This document shows, piece after piece, positions 54,961-64,000 of a DNA stretch of 64,000 nt (its first letter is position 1; each line of letters begins with the position of its first letter). The position numbers and the translations under genes are program-made. Source of the stretch: Erinaceus europaeus (taxonomy: Eukaryota; Chordata; Mammalia; Eulipotyphla; Erinaceidae); contig NC_080179.1 of the NCBI RefSeq assembly GCF_950295315.1, forward strand, positions 68,131,961 to 68,195,960. Reading direction: 5' to 3'. A model generated the notes under the pieces. It worked only from the letters and a program-made list of their open reading frames with translations. It was not told where the DNA came from and made no database searches.

Positions 54961-55306
54961 CAGGGGGTCGGGCAGTGGCGCAGCGGGTTAAGCGCATGTG
55001 GCGCAAAGCACAGGGACCGGCGTAAGGATCCCAGTTTGAGCCCCCAGCTCCCCACCTGCAGGGGAGTCGCTTCACAGGCGGTGAAGCAGGTCTGCAGGTG
55101 TCTATCTTTCTCTCCCCCTCTCTGTCTTCCCCTCCTCTCTCCATTTCTCTCTGTTCTATCCAACAACGAACAACATCAATAATGGCAATAATAATACCCG
55201 CAACGAGGATACAACAACAAGGGCAACAAAAAGGGGGGAAAATGGCCTCCAGGAGTATGGATTCATGGTGCAGGCACCGAGCCCAGCAATAACCCTGGAG
55301 AAAAAA
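54961..55306 (+). mobile_element. SINE A, sense, long form
   Basis: It runs from gggggtcgggcagtggcgca to aaccctggag and poly-A. Confidence 0.93.
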
Positions 55307-55312
55307 AAAATT

Positions 55313-55605
55313 ATCTGGGAGTCAGGCGGTAGCGCAGTGGGTTAAGCGCATGTGGCGCAAAGCGCAAGGACTGGTATAAGGATCCCAGTTTTAGCCTCCG
55401 GCTCCCCACCTGCAGGGGAGTCGCTTCACAAGCGGTAAAGCAGATCTGCAGGTGTCTGTCTTTCTCTTCCCTTCTCTGTCTTCCCCTCCTCTCTCCATTT
55501 TTCTCTGTCCTATCCAACAATGAAGACTTCAATAACAACAACAATAAAAACAACAAGGGCAACAAAAGGAAAAATATTTTTAAAAATTTTAAAAAAGAAG
55601 AAAAA
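55313..55605 (+). mobile_element. SINE A, sense, short form
   Basis: It runs from tgggagtcaggcggtagcgc to an AT-rich tail, directly behind the previous copy. Confidence 0.92.
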
Positions 55606-55614
55606 AATATCTAT

Positions 55615-55820
55615 ATATTTGTTATTTATTGATTGATTCCATAGGGGCAGAGAGGAATCTAGGAAGAAGGGGAAATAGACAGAATGACAGACAGACCTGA
55701 AACCCTGCTTCACTGCTGGCAAAGTTTTCTCTCTGCAGGAGGAGACTGGAGACTTGAACCCGGATACTTGAACATTATAACATATGCACTCAACCAGATG
55801 TGCCACCTCCCTGCCACCCT
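55615..55820 (-). mobile_element. SINE B, antisense
   Basis: It runs from tattgattgattccatagg to aaccagatgtgccacctccc. Confidence 0.82.
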
Positions 55821-55837
55821 GCTTCTATGTTTTTCCT

Positions 55838-56003
55838 TTTTTCCCTTTTATTTTATCTGATGGAAATACTGAGAGGGGTGGAGCTAGAAAGAAATACCAG
55901 CTGTATTGCTTCACTACTTCTGAAGCTTCTTTTCTGCAGATGGGGACCAGGGGCTTGAACCCGGTTCCTTGTGCACTGTAACATGTGCACTCAACCTGCC
56001 CTC
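55838..56003 (-). mobile_element. SINE B, antisense
   Basis: It has tatctgatggaaatactgag, tgcagatggggaccaggggc and acatgtgcactcaacctgcc. Confidence 0.8.
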
Positions 56004-56461
56004 TCCTCTATCCTTCCAGCTCCCGCCCTGTCAGAGGCTGGACTTGTAACTGACAGCTTTCCCTGTAAAGGATGCTTTCCCACTAAGTCTGCTCACTGTA
56101 GCTCAGGCATTTTCTCTGAATGCTTCCCCCTGGGCCCCCTCTACGGTCTCCAGGGGGCAGGGTTGGCACTCTGGAGCCTGCTTTTTCCTGGATGGATGTC
56201 CTCCCGGGAGACATTGCCAGTGCCATCTCCCTTAAACCTAACTGGGGGGGAAATGACAGCAACAGAGAAGAAATCCCAGCCTCTGGCAGGAGGGGAGGCT
56301 TTGCCAAAGTGACCCTTGCGGACTTTTATTTCTTTTATTTCCCCCTGTTCTCCCAGAGAGGCTCCACACCCCCCACCGCTCACCCTCTTGTGGGTTGGGG
56401 TTTTCTCTTCTGTGTGCTTGCTGTGTGGTATAGCTCACTGCTTCCTCTCCTCTCCCCATAG
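56004..56461. other. Unique intron sequence before a coding exon
   Basis: Several overlapping ORFs of 70-113 codons on both strands lack a domain or splice context. It ends in the acceptor of the exon at 56462. Confidence 0.5.
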
Positions 56462-56590
<129 letters not shown>

Positions 56591-56924
56591 TGATAGTTTG
56601 AGCTGCTGCTTTTTTGGGGGGGGGGGGTTAGGAGGGGAGGACACGTGTGCTCTTTGCCACACTTCCCCCACTATTTGGTTGATTTTATTTGAAAAAGGGC
56701 ACAGGGAATCTTGGCTGTGAAGGTGCTGCTTGGGATCCAGCCCATTCAAATGTCTGGACCAGAGTCCCAGAGATTCTGCACTCAGACAGGATCGAAATGC
56801 TGGGTAGCAAGTTGCCATGTCACCTGTGTTTCTAAGTCTTGTGTTTCCATCGCTAAGTTGCTAGACTCTGTGGTTTGGCTTTGAATGGGCTCGGACAGCC
56901 AGTATTTGCTCTCTTCTTACGTAG

Positions 56925-57489
<565 letters not shown>

Positions 57490-57535
57490 TGTGTGTGTGT
57501 GTGTGCGTGTGCGTGTGCGTGTGCATGTGTGTATG
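57490..57535. repeat. (GT)n microsatellite with GC interruptions
   Basis: GT units include several GCGT steps and one GCAT. Confidence 0.95.
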
Positions 57536-57547
57536 TTACCCTAATTA

Positions 57548-58330
57548 TTTTTTAAGCTTTTATTTATAAAATGGAAACACTGACAAGACCATAGGATAAG
57601 ACGTGTACAATTCCACACAATTCCTGCCACTGGAACTCCATATCCCATCCCCTCCCCTGATAGCTTTCCTATTCTTTAACCCTCTGGGAGCACGGACCCA
57701 GGGACATTATGGGATGCAGAAGGTGGAAGGTCTGGCTTCTGTAATTGCTTCCTTGTTGAACTTAGGCATTGACAGGTCAATCCATACTCCCAGCCTGCCT
57801 CTCTCTTTCCCTAATTGGGCAGAGATCTGGGGAAGTGGGGCTCTAGGACACATTGGTGGAGTCATTTGCCCTGGGAAGTCCCATTGGCATCATGGTGGTA
57901 TCTGGAAGCTGGTGGCTGAAAAAGAGTTAAGATAGAAAGCAGAGCAAATTGTTGACTAATCATGAACCTAAAGGCAAGAATATTCTGGATGGAGATTTGG
58001 GGGTCTCCAGTTTGGAAAAAGCTAGTAGGTCTATTTTAGGTCTATTCCAAGGGGCCCATGACCCAACTAGTTTTTGCCTGTGCCTGACTTCTAATATGCA
58101 TGTGACCTAAGCTCTTATCTGGGGGGATGGTGTCACAGTTGGAAAAAGGACCAGAAATCTGGGTCAGGGAAGAAAGTAGCTCCCAAATATGGGAAAAGTA
58201 TATAAACATTGGCAATTGTAAACCCCATCGATCTGATCTGGAGCCGATAGTCAGCACAGGAGCCTATGTAACCTCTGCATCCCTGTAGGTCCTAATTCTA
58301 ATCCTGGAGTAGAAGGTATAAAATGTGTCA
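57548..58330 (-). mobile_element. R retroposon, antisense
   Basis: A T-rich start leads to ccataggataagacgtgtac and gctggtggctgaaaaagagt. It goes on past the end point of the shorter copies with ttggggggatggtgtcacag-like text (about 58120), matching the older copy at 21815-23055. The far end is uncertain. Confidence 0.78.
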
Positions 58331-58654
58331 AGGAGAATGAATGATGATGGCCACCTTCTTACTGTCACAAATGTCCTATGAGATTACCGAGATTCTGGCA
58401 ACTGTTAGCAGGTGGGAACCAGGGACAGACTTAAGGTTGGCTCATAACTTTTTTGCCCCTTCCCTGTCATTCAAGGCCTAATCCCCCACACTTGGGCTCC
58501 CTCACCTCAGGTGAGGACTCAGCACGACTACCTCAGGTGCTAGTTCCCAGCATGCTGTGCGTGCTGCTATAGATTTGGATGATTAGAGCATCTTCAGTGC
58601 TCGAGGGACAGAGTCCCAATCTGAGGGTGGAAGATACAGTTGTTTTTATTTATT
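58331..58654. other. Intron sequence, possibly still retroposon-derived
   Basis: The ggtgggaaccagggacagac region is unassigned. No gene was seen. Confidence 0.35.
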
Positions 58655-58875
58655 GTTTTAAGAATTTTTTTTGTATTGTCTTTATTTATTGGATAGAGAC
58701 AGTCAGAAATAGAGAGGGAAGGAGAGATGAAGAGGGAGACAGACAGAGAGACACCTACAGCCCTGCTTCACCACTTGTGAAGCTTTCCCCCAGCAGGTGG
58801 GGACCGGGGGCTTGAACCTCGGTCCTTATGCACTGTGACATGTGCACTCAACCAGGTGCGCCACCGCCCGGCCCT
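58655..58875 (-). mobile_element. SINE B, antisense
   Basis: It runs from tttattggatagagacagtc to aaccaggtgcgccaccgccc, a well-preserved copy. Confidence 0.9.
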
Positions 58876-59039
58876 GGAAGATAGAGTTCTAACTGCTGTT
58901 GTTCTGTTCACTTCCAAATAATTATGACAGCTTTAGGCTACCCGTTCCCTGTGGACTTCAACTGCCTCGTTTGTAAAACAAATACATTAGAACACTCCTT
59001 TCAGGAGGGTGCTCTATGGCTGTACTTCAGAACCACCTC

Positions 59040-59250
59040 AGGTGGGTGCTGGGTGGTGGCACAGCCGATAAAGTGCACAAGTCATTGCACAAAGACCTGG
59101 GTTCAAGCCCCTGGTGCTTAGCTGCCAGGGAGAAGCTTCACAAGTAGCAGCGCAGTGCTGCAGTTGTCCGTCTCTCCCTCTACCTCTCTCTGTCTCTCAC
59201 CACCTATCAAGACAAAATAAACCAACACATAAATGAATAATCTCAAGTGT
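59040..59250 (+). mobile_element. SINE B, sense
   Basis: It runs from gggtgctgggtggtggcaca to atcaagacaaaataaaccaa. Confidence 0.82.
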
Positions 59251-59649
59251 CTGGGGGAGACCAGATGTCACCGGGCATCCTGAGTGGGAAAGTTCTAGGA
59301 CGTGTTTAACTTGCAACAAGCTCCAGTCACTTTCCGAGTCCTCAGAAGAATGTCAAAGTGTGCTTTCAGGGCACCTGTGGGCCACTGACATGAATAATGC
59401 TTATGTTGGAGGTGTTGCAGAAATGACAAATTTTAAAACTGGCCTTGGCCCTTTACCTTTCTCTCAGAGCACTTCTTTGATCTGCCAACTGCTTTGGTCA
59501 GTGAGTGACCCTGGTGTGTTCCAGACTCTTCCAGGGACTCCCTATGGACCAGTATCTGTGTATAAGAAGCAGTCTTGTTGCAACAGCACTGCCTGTGTTG
59601 TCTTCTTCCCCCTACTGTCTATTTCTGATTCTTAAACTTGACCAATTCC
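59251..59649. other. Unique intron sequence
   Basis: No repeat, exon or RNA gene was recognised. Confidence 0.45.
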
Positions 59650-59825
59650 AGGCCCGGGAGCTGACTCACCTAGTAGAGCGCGCGTTACGATGCAGAAGGA
59701 CCTACGCTTGAGTCTTTTACCACCACAGGGAACACCCGCAGGGACCAAGCTCCACAAAACGGTGGAGTCACTGTGTGGCATATCTCTGTATTTTTCTGTC
59801 TTTCATTTATCTAAAGAAGAAGGAG
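59650..59825 (+). mobile_element. tRNA-derived SINE, sense, divergent
   Basis: It has gggagctgactcacctagta, gcgcgttacgatgcagaagg and gtgtggcatatctctgtatt. Confidence 0.7.
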
Positions 59826-60199
59826 AAATAGCCACCAGATACTTTGGAGTCACACTGACACTGAGCTCCCCTGATAAAGCCCTAGGGGGAAAAAATAATT
59901 CCTCTACAAAATATGAGGACACCAAACATCCAAGGCATCTCTTTGTAGAAGATGCATTTCCTGAAAGAAAAGAAAAATTTCACCTGCAAAACAAAAGCAA
60001 TGTGAACCTGGGCTTTGGGGTCTCCATGTGTCTCCATGCTGCTTGGGTGCATCTTTGCTGTGAGAAGAGTTTTAGGTTCAAGTCCAAGTGATGGTTTTCT
60101 TCCTTGTGACTGGTTGCTCGCACCTTCGTCAGGGCCTGGCACGCGCCAGTAGTGTCAGATCCTCAGAGCAGCTCTGCCAGGCTTGCGTTACTATCTCGC
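59826..60199. other. Unique intron sequence
   Basis: A 133-codon ORF at 59690-60091 starts in the SINE and has no domain. No gene is called. Confidence 0.45.
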
Positions 60200-60301
60200 C
60201 TCGTACAGAGGCTCAGACTCAGGCGGGGCCTGGAGGCTTGAACTCTCGTTCCCATGTGTGGTTATGTGTGTAGCCTGGCACGTGAGCCACTGCCTGGCTC
60301 C
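60200..60301 (-). mobile_element. SINE B head half, antisense
   Basis: It has ggcggggcctggaggcttga and cacgtgagccactgcctggc. Confidence 0.65.
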
Positions 60302-60429
60302 ACTTTCGCAGTTTTCAGTAGAGATATTGAGGCTTGGGAGAGTGGCAGTAAGGGATGAAACTGGACTGCAGAGTGTCATATAAAGAATGGAGTCAGAACA
60401 CAAGGGACATGATTGAATAAAGAAGAATT

Positions 60430-60600
60430 AGGGGCTGGGGAGATAGCAAAGTTGCCACTCTGAGGCCCCAGGTTCAATCCCCAGCACCAGCATAATAAGC
60501 CAGAGCTAAGCTGTGCTGTCTTGTGTCTCCACAGCAGCCCCCTTTCACAACTCTGAATCTCTCTCTCTATGTCTCCTACTAAAAATAAAGAAGGTACTAA
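60430..60600 (+). mobile_element. SINE D, sense
   Basis: It has gctggggagatagcaaagtt, ggccccaggttcaatcccca, aagccagagctaagctgtgc and an A-rich tail. Confidence 0.75.
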
Positions 60601-62149
60601 AAGTTAAAAAAGCCAAGTTATTTTCAAAAGGAATTAGAATTAGGTTTATGGGATGAATAGTTCAAGACTGCTGATCATTTGGGATTCCAGGAAATAATAG
60701 TATGCAAATTTTATTTATTTTCAAGTGACAGAGGTTGGTCTGTGCTCTGATCAGACTCAGCTGACTTCTGGGCCCCGTGTGTGCAGGGTCACAGTTCGTC
60801 ACTGGTGGCAGTAGCCCACCAAACACCCAGCACCGCTTGGACGCAGTTAGAGGTGAGACACAATTGCTCGTCCGGTGCACAGGCAGATGGAATTCCTCGG
60901 AGAGCTGCGGCAGTTACCGGGCTGTGACTCCATTATGCCTGGAAGTTCAATTGGCTTTAGACCTGGTTTGTTTTCTCATCTATAATTAGGATTGTGCGAG
61001 GCTTTGTTTCCTTCCCTTTGTCCCTCAGTTAATGGATTCTTCAAGGGCATCTCAGTTCCCTGTAGGGCCAGTACCTGCTTTATTGCTGAAGAAACGCACT
61101 GAACCCAATTACACAGCAGACACGAGCCTGCACGTCGGATTAGCCATGGTATCTGACAACTAATGAGATTAAGCACTTTGAACTCAGAAAAAACTGCCGG
61201 GCTTGTTCCAAATTCAGTGTGACAAGTGTTCATTATATTCTTGTTGCAGGGTGACCACACCTTCGGGCAGCACAAAGCTCCCCAGTTATTTCTACCTATT
61301 TCTTTCCAGGACCTGAAGAAAATCCGTGTTTGTTGCTAGGTTACCCTGTACTGATGCTTTGAATAAAACAGTGGGAGATGTCCTGTGAAGCAGTTGAAAC
61401 ACACTGGTTCATGAGGGCAGCTTACCAAGCCAGCCCTCTTCAGGATTATAGATCACTTAATAGAATGTTTTGGAAAAAAAAAATAATCACCATGCCTATT
61501 GATTGGTTTCGATAGTGAATCCTGACTCTATTATATGGGTCTGCCCTCTTTAGTTCTCTGAATCTCTAGCAGTGTGCTAGCAAAGAAGCAAAAGCCATCT
61601 TCTGTGTTTTTAGAGAGCTACTTGTCTAATCAAGGAGGCAACACTTGAACTTCCTGAAAGCAAAATCCGAACGACTAGCTGTGGGCAAGTGGGCACCCCT
61701 TGTCTCCCCCAACTGGGCCCTCAGATGGGAGCGTGGGCAGTCAGTCACTGACTGGTTAGTCCTCCTGGCTCCTTGGACTTCGTTTGTAGTGTTTGTCTTC
61801 CAAAGTACTTGTATGGCACTATGCAAAACAAGAATTTTAGTAGTGTTCGGAGTATGACATCAGGTTGCCTAATTATCACGGAAGCCCAATTCCTGCACCT
61901 TGATTGGTGGTAATGAAGGCAAAGGGAGCCCCATGGGGCAGGCCAGTGGGAAGTGGAGGCCTGAATCAGCACATCTTTGACAGCAAGGATTTTGATGGAT
62001 CCAGCGTGAATAATTCAAAGGCTTTGTTTGTATGATGGATGTGGAAGGACAACTGATCATTTAGGGACAGTTATGGTCTCCTTCTCTATAGAAAAGGAAA
62101 ACTGATCATTTAGGGAAAGACATGCTTTTCTTTGTCCAACTGTTATTTA
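60601..62149. other. Longest repeat-free block in the last intron
   Basis: About 1.5 kb with no recognised SINE or L1 and no splice-flanked coding frame. Homeodomain-like core words occur (aactaatgagattaagcac at about 61160). It is a candidate for conserved non-coding sequence, by inference only. Confidence 0.45.
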
Positions 62150-62427
62150 TTTATTTCTTATTTATTTTTTAAATATTTATTAGCTCCCTTTTGTTGCCTT
62201 GTTGTTTTATTGTTGTAGTTATTGAGGTCGTCATTGTTGGATAGGACAGAGAGAAATGGAGAGAGGAGAGGAAGACAGAGCAGGGGAGAGAAAGACAGAC
62301 ACCTGCAGACCTGGTTCACCACTTGTGAAGTGACTCCCCTGCCAGGGGCTCGAACTGAGATCCTTACGCCGGTCCTTGGCCTTTGCACCACCTGCGCTTA
62401 ACCCGCTTGAGCTACAGCCCGACTCCC
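62150..62427 (-). mobile_element. SINE A, antisense
   Basis: It runs from (TTTA)n and cttttgttgccttgttgttt to gagctacagcccgactccc. About 15 bp are missing around gactcccctgccaggggct. Confidence 0.9.
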
Positions 62428-63245
62428 TGTTTTTTATTTTTTAGATAGACAGAATGAATGAAACCATATGAATGAATGAGACCATAGCACCAAAACTTCT
62501 TTCGTTGAGGCTGGGGGCCGGGTGGTCGTGCACCGAGTTAAGTGCACATTATGATGAGGCTGGGGCTGGGCTTGAACTTGGGTCACACACATGGCCGAAG
62601 CAGTGCACTATCTAAGTGAGCGATTTTGCAATCTTCTGATGTTTTTCGAAAAAGGAGATAGCTCAGTTGCTAGAGTGCACACCTTATCAGGGACACGGCT
62701 GGGTTGTAGCCCTGGCACCCATGTGGGTGCAGCTTGGGTGTCATCAAGGGAACTCCCTGGATGGCAGAATGGTGCTATGCTATCTCTCTCCTTTCTCTAC
62801 AATAAAGAATGAAAATTGGCTTGGTGGAACCGCTGAGTGGTGGCATGGCTCATGCATGACACCCAGGTTATTTCCTGGTGCTCCGTAAGAAATGCCGTGC
62901 TCCCCAGTCTCAGTGGGGGTGCCTGCAGAGGTAGGTGTCTAGAGCATGACAAGTCAACTGCAGGTTAAGACCGAGGACTCTGACCAAGGGTTGTTGTCAT
63001 CTTCATTAACTCCCTAAAGTGAGCAGAGTCCAGAAAGGGGTGTGCTTCACTTGTGACATACAGGGAGAAAGACTCAAGTAATCCTGTGGGAAGGCCTGCT
63101 GCTCAAACACACGACCGATGGGCGTCATTTTTGCTCCGAGGGGCAAGAGATCATTCAGGGACGAAAACTTAACCGGTCGCCAAATCCACCCAAGCCATCC
63201 ACTTCTCGGTGTTTCTCAGAAGATCTTTTCGAGAAACAGAACATT
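62428..63245. other. Intron sequence with degraded SINEs
   Basis: A sense SINE piece (gatagctcagttgctagagt, ggcacccatgtgggtgcagc, ctacaataaagaatg) lies at 62655-62815. A head fragment (gggtggtcgtgcaccgagtt) lies at about 62520. The rest is unique. Confidence 0.5.
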
Positions 63246-63455
63246 CTAGGGGTGGCGTGGTGGCATATTCATCACCATGCTCAAGGACCTGGGTTCAAGC
63301 CCTCAGCCCCTGCCCTGGCTTCACTAGTAGTGAAGCAGTGTTGTAGGTGTCTCTCTTTCCCTTCTCTCTCCATTTCTCTCTGCCTATGAGAGAAATAGAG
63401 AGAGAAGGAGGGGGGATGGAAGGAAAATAAAAATGACTGCTTCAGAAAAAAAAAA
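63246..63455 (+). mobile_element. SINE B, sense, shortened
   Basis: It has gtggcatattcatcaccatg, aaggacctgggttcaagccc and tagtgaagcagtgttgtagg. The A-rich tail has GAAA and poly-A. Confidence 0.8.
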
Positions 63456-63484
63456 AACCAGAACATTCAGATCTTTTCATTTCT

Positions 63485-64000
63485 TTATTTCTGACTTATT
63501 TATTTTATTTTGTTTTATTTTATTTTTTTATTTATTTAAGAAAGGAGACATTAACAAAACCGTAGGATAGGAGGGGTGTAACTCCACACAGTTCCCACCA
63601 CCCAATCTCCATATCCCATCCCCTCCCCAATAGCTTTCCCATTCTCTATCCCTCTGGGAGCATGGACCCAGGGTCGTTGTGGGTTGCAGAAGGTAGAAGG
63701 TCTGGCTTCTGTAAACGCTTCCCCGCTGAACATGGGTGTTGACGAGTCGATCATATTCCCAGTCTGCCTCTCTCTTTCCCTAGTAGGGTGGATCTCTGGG
63801 GAAGCGGAGCTCCAGGACACATTGGTGGGGTCTTTAGTCCAGGGAAGTCTGGCCGGCATCCTGATGGCATCTGGAACCTGGTGGCTGAAAAGAGAGTTAA
63901 CATACAAAGCCAAACAAATTGTTGAACAATCATGGACCCAAAGGCTGGAATAGTGAAGATGAAGTGTTGGGGGGTACTCACTGCAAACTCTAGTGTACTT
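63485..64000 (-). mobile_element. R retroposon, antisense, runs out of the window
   Basis: It begins T-rich, then gagacattaacaaaaccgta, ttcccaccacccaatctcca and gagttaacatacaaagccaa. It is most similar to the second copy at 33117-33949. Confidence 0.87.

Noticed and set aside
54945..55182. Recurrent protein pattern with GEDREGERKTDTCRPAS at many positions in the window
   Set aside because: It is the antisense translation of SINE A, found at each copy. It is not a gene family.
59690..60091. 133-codon plus ORF
   Set aside because: It begins in a SINE and shows no domain. A KIF5C exon is not expected because the neck-linker sequence is absent.

Overview
The window is vertebrate, almost certainly mammalian, genomic DNA. 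It has split coding exons with GT-AG junctions, very dense tRNA-derived SINEs, L1 3' ends and many microsatellites. The dominant SINE (head resembling gggagtcgggcggtagcgca, middle with cacctgcaggggagtcgctt, A-rich tail) matches the Eri-type SINE I associate with hedgehogs. Erinaceus or a close relative is therefore the most likely source; this rests on recognition of the repeat, not on a database search.

One host gene runs left to right through most of the window: KIF5C, the neuronal kinesin-1 heavy chain. Nine coding exons at 7375-57073 join in frame and encode about residues 43-323 of the motor domain, including the ATP-binding P-loop, switch I, switch II and the microtubule-binding helices. 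The first coding exon lies left of the window. The neck linker, stalk and tail lie to the right. The exons total 842 bases. The introns measure 12394, 15543, 10920, 278, 3016, 1994, 4354 and 358 bases, followed by at least 6927 bases of the next one. I found no stop, frameshift or broken splice site in any exon, so the gene looks functional.

The rest is intron or upstream sequence filled with repeats. I use working names. SINE A is the long Eri-type element, often ending in a ctccaggagcagtggatt...aaccctggaggc segment or an (ATAA)n tail. SINE B is the related type with ...cacctggttgagcgcacatgtta... and tail ...ctatccaataaataaa. SINE C contains ...gtggataaagcactggactctcaagc.... SINE D contains ...catgcctgaggctcc...ccagagctgagcagtgctctgg.... 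R is a retroposon family, probably an L1 3' end, that always lies antisense behind a T-rich start at its lower-coordinate side and reads ...cataggataagaggggtaca.... A items repeatedly sit inside B items, so A is younger.

The most unusual item is at 26871-27753 on the minus strand, inside the third coding intron. It is the 3' end of a non-LTR retrotransposon that does not look like L1. It is flanked by a perfect 10-bp target-site duplication, ends in a GAA-type tail and keeps an uninterrupted 286-codon reverse-transcriptase C-terminal frame. Other structural oddities are a tailless SINE head with its own target duplication, two R retroposons inserted serially at one 15-bp target, a 22-bp perfect inverted repeat created inside a SINE, and a four-unit tandem array just upstream of the P-loop exon. 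I saw no second host gene, no RNA gene and no CRISPR-like or prokaryotic system.
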